Assembly: GCA_023053545.1 (NCBI GenBank)
Contig: JAKZAN010000006.1
Span: 10,200,351-10,264,350 of the forward strand
Source of the DNA: Lepidurus packardi
Taxonomy: Eukaryota; Arthropoda; Branchiopoda; Notostraca; Triopsidae
Reading direction: 5' to 3'
DNA length: 64,000 bases
Shown: positions 48,601 through 60,000 of the stretch, piece by piece
Layout of the letters: each line of letters opens with the position of its first letter
How positions within the stretch are numbered: the first letter of the stretch is position 1
Notes under the pieces: model-generated
The model's input: the letters and a program-made list of their open reading frames with translations, nothing else
Told to the model about the DNA's origin: nothing
Databases searched by the model: none
Program-made: the position numbers and the translations under genes

Positions 48601-50247
48601 CAATAAAAGCGTATACTTTTCCACCACAAGAAACTTAAGACGAGGCCTTTTGCCGCTCGCTCTTTTTTTATGCTGAATCAACACAAATATTAGACTTTGA
48701 GCGACAGGAAGGACAGTAGGTTTGTCTGCTGTTGCGCTTTTTCGAAAACCTTCCAACCACAGTACCACGGATATCACACGATAAACCGGAATTGGAGCGA
48801 CGTCCTCTTCTTTGATACTGATCGAATCCTGTTCTTTCCTGCCGCGTTAGCCCCTTCCGTTGTGAGAGCTTCCCATCTGTGCCAAATATATAGGATAGAA
48901 GCCTCACCTGCGTTTGGGATTTTTTTTTTTTTTTACAATTTTGCTTTTTTTGGGAAAGAATAATCTTAAAGTTCTGCCGAACTGTCAAGCGGCTTGGAGC
49001 GGACCGTAAGATAGAAGCCCGCACCTTCCACCGTCATTTGCACTGGAATCTCCTCCATTTAAATCCAACAGGAATTCACTATTCATGAAACTGTTGCAAA
49101 CTTTAAACAATGGAACACAAGCTATAACTTGGTAAGCCAACGAACTGTTTAATGTTGTCTAAATTAGAACTGTTTAAACCAACCGTAGTTTTCAAACGCT
49201 ATTAACGGTTGATTAACTAGAACTGTTACTTTGGAACTGTTTTGCTTAATTGTTGTTTAACTGCACCTGCTTTAACTCGCTTGTTATTTTAACCGCAATA
49301 TTTTAGTATATTTTGCCTTTACAGGAAGGTGAAGAACGTTGATATAGCCACAAGGAGGAGCAATAACTCATAAAGGTTTCAGGGACACTTGGTATTGGTT
49401 CACATTTCAAGCTTTTCCTGACGTTTTTTTCATTCAGGGAAAGCAAGCGCTGTTAATTGCTCTTAAATTATTGTGTCATTTACAGCCAAATTGCTCGGGT
49501 ACTTTGAATGAGCGACACAATTTCCACGAATTAGAACTTGCGCAAAACGATCAACGTCGTGACTGTCGAGTCCTTTTATTCTAACAGGAAATGCGACTCA
49601 CGACTGTCAATTTGGCAACTATTCGGGATGCAACAACTACAAACTGGTTAGATCAGTTTGTCTTCTATGATCAACTTCACGCCGCCAAGTCTCCGTAACA
49701 ACTGTTTTAGACTTGGAGCGAACCACTCCATGCGAGACGCCGGGATATCGCGTGTGCGTCTGTCGCGCAGATAGAAAACACTAACCAGGGGTTTCTTTGC
49801 TGTATAGCAGCATATGACACGACTGGCCGGGAAATTTCATGGACGCGTCCAGCCAGCGGAAGATCGGACTCTTGCGGAGGAGTTGTTTTTATAATGCGTT
49901 GCCTAGCAAAACCGGGATGCTTTCAGTAAGCAGTTTCCGATTCTTTTCCGTAGTATAAGGAAACTTGCACTCAGTAGAGTTCAGTGCACCATATGAAGAT
50001 ATTGTACCAATTCTCAAACGAAGAGTATATTAAGACAAAATTGTAGCAATTCAGGAACTGTTTTCGAATTATAAGAGAAACTTTACCAAGTTTATATTTT
50101 TGTATATTTAATACGCTTTAATATTACAGTGTTTTCTCTCCTAAGGTATCCCCACATCCACCAGAAAAATAAGAATTGAATTGAACTGGAATATTATGGG
50201 CAGGAGTTCTTATAATCGAAATAGATTTTACAGAAATGAAACTTTAC

Positions 50248-50319
50248 CTGTATCCGGTTTAAACTCAGCCTCTCGAAAACTGAAGAGGCCCGCCACTTCT
50301 GGTCGAATATTTTGTACGT
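50248..50319 (-). CDS. candidate 72-bp upstream dpr exon
   Basis: On the minus strand CCTTTTTTTCTACTACACAG precedes, and ACAG|GTAAAG ends, an open 72-bp stretch. In the phase that would join the dpr acceptor at 19180 (one base left over) it reads VQNIRPEVAGLFSFREAEFK and PDT, then Gly across the junction. The splice sites are good and the phase matches, but it is 31 kb away, matches no known motif, and chance exons of this size are not rare. Confidence 0.3.
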
Positions 50320-52425
50320 CTGTGTAGTAGAAAAAAAGGAAAATAAATAAAAATTTCCGAGATTTTCTTAATTTTGCTTTTCAAACAGTTTTTAATTGAT
50401 TAGCAAGTCTTCAACATAAAAAAATTACAGTAAAACATCATAACTGTACATTATAATTTAACAAATCTGACCTCTACTTTAAAAACGATTTATGTAGTTC
50501 TCACTACAATGGATTATAAATAATAATTGTGAGTTTTAAATTAATATTAGCCGCAATAGTTCAAATGTTGTTTATTAAAATTGCAAGTTTCTACATAACC
50601 AGTGTCTGAATGCTAATTAACAATAATCTTATAATTGTAAATTAAAAAAACTCCGGAGCTCTTAGATTAACAAAAATTTTAAATTTAAATTTAAAACTAA
50701 TGTAACTTCTAAATGAACAATATGTCATTGCATGTTTAAGACAATTGTGAGTTATAACTTAATAACAATCTAACTTAATTCCGTTCTAACTTAATAAAAA
50801 TAAGTACTAATTTAACAACAACATGCAAGTTCCATTTAGATTTAAATTCTGTTTTCAATAAGGACTTACAGGGTGCACTTTGCAAAAGTCAATATAGAAA
50901 CCTTGAAATCGCTTAAGTTACTCTTTTTAATCTAATTAGTGCATAATGTTTGTCTTGAACTTCTTAATTACTACTTTTGTTCACTTTAAGAAAAGCTGGT
51001 ACCTTATACCTTTCAACCCAATAAAGAATTCTGAAATTAAAATCGAAATTTTAATACTACCATTTAAATTAATAATTTCCAGGCCACCATCAAAGTTTCC
51101 TATCCGTACAAATATTCTGTGAAAAGCGTTACAACTGGGAAATTATAACAGGAGATTGCGTATTATTGGCTGTAAAACAACAGGTATTTTTGTACAGCGT
51201 AGCATTTAGTAGTTTAATACTATATTTAATTACCCTTATACTTAGAAAAATAGCCTTTAGTTAAAGTTGTTGTTTTTTTAAAAAAGCTGGAAAGTTCTAC
51301 TGGAAATAAGATATGAAGATATGCTTGATATTTGCTGGGATATAAGTTTATTGGATTTTCTCACATTATTAACAAGGAGATTTAACAAGGGCCACCTCTA
51401 ACCTGCAAAAAATGACAAAAGAATAACAAAGGAGGAAGAAAAAGCTTAGGAGTATCTGGTTGTTTGGGTTGGGCGGAACAAGTCCCTTTACATTGTAAAA
51501 GTAATCCGATAACGCAAGTCGACAGGCTACATGCGAAAGGAAAAGTCTACAAAAAAGGTTCTCTAAGTCAAGGGCATATTATGGAAGAAAAACTGCGCAA
51601 CTTGGCACTTTGTTGACTTCCAGTAAACCAAAACTTTTACTCTCGAAATAAATGGTTTATTTCGTACAACGAATTTTACTTTCCATTACATATTTCTTGC
51701 AATAAAGTTAATATACTCCTAGTTCTTCCAGGGAACTATTTAATCTTTTTTGCAAAATGCCAAATTTATAGTTTCTTCCTTATTGGTTTATGCACTGTTT
51801 TGCTTTGTCTCTTTCCTATGGAATATAACAAGATTAATGATCCGAAAGAAAATGCGACAGAAATGAGGAAACAAACTTCATCCAATGTTGCCTTGGTACA
51901 GAAGAGTTCATGATTTAGTTATTTGTAACTTTGCGCATCTGCTACAAACAAAAGGTCCGGGAGAGAGATATCTCAGCCATAAGGGATCCACGTGATAATG
52001 TACGTATCCCTTGCAGTAGGTAAAGTTACAAATTCAATCCAATTGCTGGTAACTTTGTCCATGACTTTGTTCATAACTTTGTAAATGTTTTAATGAATTT
52101 TGTTGTAACTAAGGTTGAACTACTTTGACAATTTGAGACAGAAATATAACAAGGGGAATTCTTTAGATAAATCAGTTCAAGAATCAGCTTCCCTTCTTTT
52201 AGTCTTCTGAATTCACGTTAATTACGTGTGTAACTTTGAAGAAATGCAGACCATAAAATAACTCTTCAAATGATTTAATCAAAACAACACCATTTAGTAA
52301 AGGGCTATATTTTGAGTACAGAATACTGCACCCTGAAACTAAATTACTAAGATTCTTAGAAAATAAACTTTCCGGAAAATTTTGCATGCAACTTGTAACT
52401 GACGTGGCTTAATTATAACTTCTCA
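50320..52425. other. AT-rich non-coding stretch
   Basis: Very AT-rich, with many short diverged TTAACAA/ATTTAA-like words at 50390-50900. No gene or bounded element seen. Confidence 0.5.
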
Positions 52426-52497
52426 AAAGGGTTTACTAGTTCAAATATTTCAAACACCTATAAGGAACTTTGAAATGTTTGAACGAGTAAACCCTTT
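52426..52497. repeat. hairpin 1 (29-bp stem, 14-nt loop)
   Basis: Arm 52426-52454 pairs with arm 52469-52497 with one A-G mismatch and one G-U pair. The loop is CACCTATAAGGAAC (52455-52468). It lies directly before hairpin 2, which has nearly the same loop. Confidence 0.85.
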
Positions 52498-52498
52498 A

Positions 52499-52613
52499 AT
52501 GCAACTTTAATATCCTTTTAAAGAAAAGGCAAAAGTGAAGTGAATTCAACACCTATAAGGTACTTGAATCACTTCACTTCTGCCTTTTCTTTAAAAGGAT
52601 ATTAAAGTTGCAT
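52499..52613. repeat. hairpin 2 (about 50-bp stem, 14-nt loop)
   Basis: Arm 52499-52549 pairs with arm 52564-52613 with one mismatch and one single-base bulge. The loop is CACCTATAAGGTAC (52550-52563), identical to the hairpin 1 loop at 13 of 14 positions. The stem is unrelated to stem 1. The near-perfect pairing indicates a recent origin. Confidence 0.88.
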
Positions 52614-55600
52614 ATTCCTTTGTAGACTTACAATAATATAATTACACAAGAATAATTATTTTCTATTGACAACTAGAAAAATTACACATTAAACATTCTA
52701 ACCAAAAGCCAAGTCGTTTGAACGATTTGAAATAAGCTTGAGTGTTGGCATTCGTTGCATAAAACACCCACCAGGACTTAAAAACCCTTTAAAGGTTCGA
52801 AACAGTTCTAAATCTTAGAGAAGCATCTAAATGCTTCCTTTCTACACACTTGATTGTCTCAGGTAAGCAATGGAAAGGGGGTTTTGGCCATTCAAATTTC
52901 TTCCAAATACTACATGAGCTTATATTTAAAGTTATAAAGTCGTAGAGCAATACTTTATGTTTCTATTTTTTTCGCCCCGTATTTAAACTGTCCAAGACAA
53001 AAATACAGACGCTTTTATCTCACGGGAGAGATATTGGCATTCATTTTTTTTGTTGCTCTTCACATGTTAAGCTTTTTATAAGCTAAGAGTGTTGGAAAAG
53101 CTTCAACGCGGAGAAGGTTTTCGTTCGCTTTAACATTTCAGCAGCCTTTTCCCCCGAGGGGCGTGGCGAAAGAATGCCCCAACCAAAGCTTTTTTATTCT
53201 TTACTCTTTATTCTCAGAATGGCCTTCCCTTTTTTAAGGTTCTTGACAAGCTGGACTGTAATAAGTCTGTGGTTGTACAAACAAACGTAGTTTGGGACCC
53301 GTTTCAAAAAACATTGAAACAATTTAAGAGTCCTTGCAAAGCTAACAAGTTATTCTGCAAATAACTCGATAAACATCATGAAAAAGAAAGCTATCCCTAT
53401 TATTATGTACAAAAGAAAAAATCCGAAGATGACAACGAACAATTTTTTTCTGAAATTGCTTGTTCCCTTGCTTCCGGTTTTTTTTTTTTTTTTTTTTTTT
53501 TAAGAGATAATTTGGTTTTGTGATTCGGGACTACATTTCGTACTTCATTCCGTTCATATAATCTGCCGGGAAGAAATTACTGATGCACATTCCCTAATTT
53601 GGGTAGTTAACAAGCACGAAACATATGCTGTTCTTTTTTAGTGCTACAACTTTGGTTTCGCTTCACTGTAATTACGCCGAAAATGTCCAAACATTCACGC
53701 AATCCTTGAGCAAAGAAACAGACGTGCTTGTTAGTTCACTTCCGAGATCCACTAAGATCAGTACGCATTATCTTGAGAGAGGAAGAAGAAGAAAATAAGA
53801 CTTATTACTCCTAGAAAACTTCTTGATCCAGAAATTCTATTCTCGGAAATGTCTTGGCATTTCTGTCGTGACTTGCTATGATAGTTAGATTATGGTCCAA
53901 CGGAGTCCCTTTCTGCCCCTTAATGTTACTCGGGGAAACCAAGACCAAAAGACTTGCTGTATAGTATATCGACTAGGCGGTATATGGTTGTCTGGCAACC
54001 CGCCCATTTCAACTAAATTATGCTTACGTTATAGACCCCTGTTTTGGCAGTAATGTGTGGTATGTTTTACATAGTTTGCTTACTTTATTCCAGACCACCG
54101 TGTCATATCGATATTACCTGGGGTAATTTGGATAGATACTTTTAGGCTAACGTAATGTTTTAGTTTTTACAGCAGTTGATCCGCCTGTCACCAAGCTTTC
54201 GATACGCGTTGGGTAACATGCCACCACGTAGAACGAATTGAGACATTACATGTCGCATTCCTAGTCTATATAGCTTCTGTACGCCCCCTTCCTCTCGTCT
54301 ACAACTTCTCTTCTCTATAGAGCCACAGACATCAAACTATAACAGTCGTGGACAAAATTTCAGAATCTTCAAAAATACTCAAAATGGATCATTTTGGTCT
54401 AGTTATTTTTCATTCTTAGGAAGAAATAAAGTAGCCCTTATGATTCTTTGGTTTTTAATAAAAGGCAACAGTTATTTGCCGTACGTTTAAGAGTTTAAAG
54501 AAAAATTGAAATTAGGCTTTCAAGTGATTCGAAACACTCTAAGACTAGATGATAAGTATTTGGTATATTTGAAAAACTTGCAGAAATATTTTAACTGGAG
54601 GGATGTTATTTTTAGATATTTTCCGAGACTTTAAACTAGATTACAATTTGCAGCAATATCAGGTATTATCACTTCGTTTATATTACGAAATTACAAACAT
54701 TATGTAATCTTAACCTTGGAATTCTCAGAATTAAGTTAAAACGTAGTCATTTCGTATATAATTTTAGAATTTTGAGAAAATATAGAATGAAGGAATTATA
54801 GGGAATCTACAAACTGATTTTCAATCTACGCAATCTACAAATTAACATAAATCCAGACAGTTTGTTTTAATGTTATGTATTCCAAAAGAGACACTGAAAC
54901 TATGACTTGGCTTTCCGGGAAATTACGTGACGCCATTCGAATCCATACATTAATTGGGATAGACTTTGTGATGCACGAAAACCTCGTTAGTTTGGCCGGT
55001 GTACAATGTCAAGTTTGTCGAAAATCCAGGACAAATTAGATTTCTTTGGTTGTCTCTGTCTCTATGAGACACATTTTGAGAACTTTGGTTCTTTCTTGAA
55101 CTAGATGTATATTGGGTGAATACATGTCTAATTGTGGGTTCCGACATCGTGATGGAAGAGCGTTGCTTTACCAGTCGACTAAACGTAAGAAAGAAATAGA
55201 AATGAGTTATGCCAGGTCACAGCTTCATTACTAGGCATACTATCGAATTCTGAAATAACCTCTATCTTTCAAAAGGAAAATTAGGAAAAAAGGAGAAACG
55301 CTGAATAATTCCCTTCTGTATAAGTCTATTAGCCATCTATCCCTTTTTGGGAGAAGATTATTCCAATAGCCTTTGGCCAAACAAAACGTAAGCTCATTTG
55401 CATCTTTACGGGTGTGTATGGTCGTGGTCACCAGATCTGTTAAGCAGTAAAGCAGCTTAGAGTCTCAACAGTCTAGCACAAACCATTTTTTGTGCTTTCC
55501 TTTCTACTTTAAAAGCGCTCGAACGTATCGGGTGGAGGGGCAGTGGGCAGTGAGGGTCATCTTGCGAGACAAGACCGGCATGTGGCGATCTTTTGTCTCC

Positions 55601-55681
55601 TTTTTGATACCTATTGTTCGTAGCAATATTTCTTCCAGGGCTTTACTGTCTTCCCCTTTCTCTTTTCCATAGTTTAGTTGC
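52614..55681. other. non-coding stretch
   Basis: No gene or bounded element recognised apart from the T24 run at 53478-53501. Open frames here (54950-55147, 55240-55431) are short and featureless. Confidence 0.5.
53478..53501 (+). repeat. T24 homopolymer
   Basis: 24 consecutive T. On the minus strand it would be an A-tail, but I see no retrotransposon sequence attached. Confidence 0.85.
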
Positions 55682-55809
55682 ACTTGATCTGCAGAAATGG
55701 GTGGACAAGGGAAACTTGATCTGCAGAAATGAGTGGACAAGGAAAACTTGATCTGCAGAAAGGGAGGGAAAAAGGGAGAGATGTTCTGCAGAAATGAGAG
55801 GAAAAAGGG
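55682..55809 (+). repeat. 32-bp tandem repeat, about four copies
   Basis: Units start at 55682, 55714 and 55746 with ACTTGATCTGCAGAAA, and a diverged fourth follows near 55781 (ATGTTCTGCAGAAATGAG). The first two differ at few bases. Opposite-strand open frames across it are repeat artefacts (the CRSS/ADQV peptides). Confidence 0.85.
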
Positions 55810-56407
55810 GGTTTGGGTACGGAACTTTAAGATTGGTCTTGGAGCATTGATTTTTATGGTTGTCGCAAAAGTTTGGTCGTCCAAAAAGGAGACAAAGATG
55901 TATGGCGAGTTTGGGCTTCATGCATAGCCATTTTTCTGCTTTGTTATAGTGGAGCAAAGGAAAGTAACGTCAAAAGAATAGTCAAACAATACAACGCACG
56001 TCAGATTTTAGCTTAAGAAAAAGCTGCCATCTCGGGGTTCTACGACGAAAGTTGACTATCCGTTAACCCTGTGACACTAACCATATCCGCTTCGAGTGGA
56101 TCAAACATTGCATGCCTAACCCAAAAGAAACGGAGGATCAAAAGGAACATTTGAAAATCAACCAAAGTCATCAATATGTATAAGGAGATACTTCCTGCCT
56201 CTGTGTGTCGTGTTCGTAAAGCATTTCTATCCCTTTTATTCGATCCATTTTCTGGCTGTGTGTCTGAAAAAGCGACAGAAAGATGCAACAGACAGGCAGC
56301 TCTGGAAGCCTTGTTTTTGTGGCAAACGCAAAAAAAAAACAAGAAATAGAAAAAATAAATAAAACCGAACTGTCTTGGTCGTTGTAAGCAAACCACTAAG
56401 TTACTTG

Positions 56408-57009
56408 AGAACGGTATAGAAAATGAAGGGAAATATTACAAATTTAGCATTGGGTTTTTACAATTTTAAATCTTAAGCACCAAAGCTCTTAAACTCTTAC
56501 AACCTTAATCATTTTTTATCTTAAACAGACAAATCAGAGTTTTAAGAAGCGCAGCAGGTAAAAACACAGGCATTAAAATTATAACAATACCATTTTCAGT
56601 ATCAACAATTCATGAAGCATTAAGGCTTCATGCCCCCAATCCCCCTAGTTTCCTCCCATCAAAACTGTCACGAAGTAAATAATGGAGCTCATAGTTGATA
56701 TTTCTCACTAGGCTAAGAATGAATTTCAATTTTGTTTTGCTGCAGAACGATATAGAAAATGAAGGGAAAGCTTACAAATTTAGCATTGGCTTTTTATTAT
56801 TTTAAATCTTAAGCACCTAAAATCAAACTCCAACATTTTTAATCATTTATAATCTTAATACTTTTCGGTATGAACTATTCAGGCAGAATTAAGGCTTCAT
56901 GTCCCCCAGAACCCTATTTTCCTCCCACCAAAATCTACAGAGTAAGTAATGTAGCTCGTGGTTGGTCTTTCTCACTAGGTAAAATTGGATTTCATTTTTG
57001 TTTTGCTTC
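56408..57009 (+). repeat. tandem duplication, period 336 bp
   Basis: Unit 1 runs 56408-56743 and unit 2 56744-57009 (about 70 bp shorter through deletions). Shared landmarks in order are AGAACGRTATAGAAAATGAA, TTACAAATTTAGCATTGG, TTTTAAATCTTAAGCACC, TTAAGGCTTCATG, TTTCCTCCCA and TTCTCACTAGG, then TTTTGTTTTGCT. Divergence is moderate, so the duplication is not recent. No coding content. Confidence 0.85.
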
Positions 57010-60000
57010 ACTGCCTAGCTTTTTTGAGGCAGGATAGTACGGTATAAAAACTTGGTTCTTATATCGCTGAATAAAGAAATTTCATGTGTTTTTTTATATC
57101 TTTGTAATTCCTTATTGGGATTTGTTGGATATGTTTCATATTCTCTTTGCTAAATAATTTGTGTGCATTTAAATTCACTGTTGATAGTAAATGTTTACTG
57201 GTAAACCTCCAAACTACGGTTACTTTAGGAAATTAGACATTTACTATTGTGGAAGTTTAACTTAATTTAATCGCATTTTGATTTAAGGTAAAGCTTTTTG
57301 CTTTCGCTAATACTTTCGTGATATTTTTTGCAGTGATGTTTAATAATTCCTGTTGTTATGCGATTGTTATGCCGAAAACTTGTTGTTTTTTTTACTTTTA
57401 TTTTTAGTTGGAAACGCTTTAACTTCGGAAACGTTCGTTGGGCGTTTTCACTTCTCGTATTGCTTCTCGCAAATGTCCCACACTGTTTATTCGTTAATGC
57501 TCCACAAAGTTTGATGATTTAAAGTTTTAACATTCATTGTACTGAAAATTTGCAACTTTCTAATAGCGAACAGCTTTGTCTATCACTTATTGTTGGCGAA
57601 ACGATACATCACAGTAAATAGCCGATAATAATTCGTAATTAATGTAACCACCAAATAACTCCTTTCGATTGAGTTTAGTCATTTTTGTGTTTAAAGGCCT
57701 TAACATGACTAATATTAATATACTTAACTTAAAATTAGAATGTACAATTCAAAGTACGTACAGCAAAATCTTACTCTAAAGTAACTAGAAAGTCAATGAT
57801 TTTCAACTTTATTGGTCTTTAAGAAAACCAGAAATAAGTCTAAACTATTCTGCACTACATAAAGGACCTCCATACCTTCCATATCCCTTAATCATGCTGT
57901 AGTTAACAAAAGATTCTTGCCCATAAATGCTAGGTTAGTATCTAGGAGCTTGCCAGAGAACCCGTCACCATATTACGGGCTGTTAAATGCCCGCAAAGTT
58001 TCTGCGCTAATGTATCGAGCTGACGGGGGAGAGAGGTAATCGATCTCTGCTATTGCTTATATACATACATCGGCAAGAACTACCGACCTGTTATTCCTTA
58101 TTGTTAGACCTTTTTCATCCTTTGTTCACGTCTAATATACACAAGAAAAAAGGAACGGGAAATCCAAACTTGCTCCCAATCACGCAGCAAATCTATAGAC
58201 TTAGGGTTTAAAAATAAAAAACTAACTATTTAAACTGACAGTCATATTGCCTCTTGAGCTGTTTACTATACTAACAGCCCAGCACAAAAGCTATCATTAT
58301 TTTTTGTACGTTAGCGTTCTAGGTGTTGGTAATAGTTTACCTCAGCAGTAATAAATAACAGACAGTTATACCGGACGATTATACTTCGCTGGGTAGCCTT
58401 ATATTTTGGACAAAGTATGAATTATTTCTACGCCAAGTTTTCAGAATCTGCAGAATGTCTCTTTTTGGTGCATTTTTCACTTTTGGGTTTTGGGGAACTG
58501 GAGCTTTGATTGACAAACTAGATAAATAGCATCCAATCGACAAGAGAAAGTATTGTGTCACAACTTGTGTGCGTGTCAATTCCCTGATAATCGCATAGAG
58601 ATATATTTGCTGTAACTCAGTTTGCATTCAAGAAAAGCGGCAAAGGAGTAAACATTTCTTCCATGTCACCGGAAAAAGCGGGCAAAAAAACGGAACCGTA
58701 TTCTGGCAGAAACGGGATCTTTTTAAACGAAAGGAAAACCCAAGTGACGTTTCCATGATCGACACGCTCCATCTTAGATGTTCCCTAGTGTCTGGTGCTT
58801 GTTTTTCAACGAAGTGATGGAAAAAAGTACCAAACCCAATCTCTCGGTGAAGCAGTGCTTACATTGCGCATATATTCACTATTACGAGCAACTACCTCCA
58901 ATTTTCAGACCATTATTGTTACTTCAACTTGACTGCCGTCACCTTCACTTCAACTTGACTACCGTCGCTATCACTGCCTTCACTTCAACTTCGTCGACAT
59001 CACCGACGTGGAATAGTGTCTCTTTCATTTCACGAAAGACAGAAACCCCCACCGCTCATTAAGTAAAGACTTGATGAGGACTTAGCAGACATGTAGAGAA
59101 AGCATGTATCGCCGAGACCAAAGAGCGTATAAATCTGGCAAAGATATCTTTTCAAATGTCCATTTTTAAAAGCTAAAGTTTGAGTGTTACATCCGCAAGT
59201 TTAGTAGCTGTTTTAATTATGGCTGGGTCCAGTGGGACTCTTTGAAGCGAGGCTTACATAGACTCAATTCCGCAGGCATAGTCAGAGAATTTTTATGAAT
59301 TCGCCTCCCTTGCACCCTTTACTCAATACTGAAAGGAAAACTATCGGAAAACACGAAATGAACCGGGAGATTAATTAATGTTGCATTGTTACAAAAAGTA
59401 GGGAAACTGTCTTACTTTATCCGTAAGACCCTTTTAAATATTTGTACTTCAATAAAAAAATGTAATGATTTGACAATATTTCAGATGTTATTAATCGGAT
59501 CTTATTTTCGGATGAAATTAGATTGACTGTAAGATACACTGACTTTGATACACTGATACGGTACACTTTTTTTTTTTTTTTTGATACACTTTGATACGGT
59601 TAAATGCACTGTTAGATACACTGTTAGATGCTATTAGATCCCTTAGATTAATTACCTTTGACGAATAAAAATTTGATCTGTAGCTATTCTTGATCTTTTA
59701 GTTCATTTTCTGGCTACCGACTTTTGTTTTTAACATACTTGATAACTAATTTCCGTATGTTTCACAAGTTCTTTTTACTACTTTTAGTTATTTTCATGTA
59801 CTTACTTTGAATAATTTTTGTTCATTCGAATTAGCAAACAAAATTTAAGCAATTTGCATTCAAATCGCCAAATGACCTGCCGATTTGAGTGAAATTGCTG
59901 TATTATAGAGAAATACTGTTGGAAATTATTAATACCGCGTATCAATTTGCCATGCAAGTATGCGTTATTAATGAGGACAATAAAGTTAACTGAGGACCTT

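Larger units (their letters stand above)
39567..50247. other. non-coding region right of the retrotransposon
   Basis: About 10.7 kb with no gene I can support. Two AT-rich stretches (about 40370-41010 and 46740-47300) have many degenerate TATTACTTCGA-like words. Repeat A copy 2 and repeat B copy 2 lie at 44313 and 45618. A T15 run is at 48920-48934. Open frames of 60-150 codons (for example 47614-47910 and 47870-48334) are unsupported. Confidence 0.5.
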
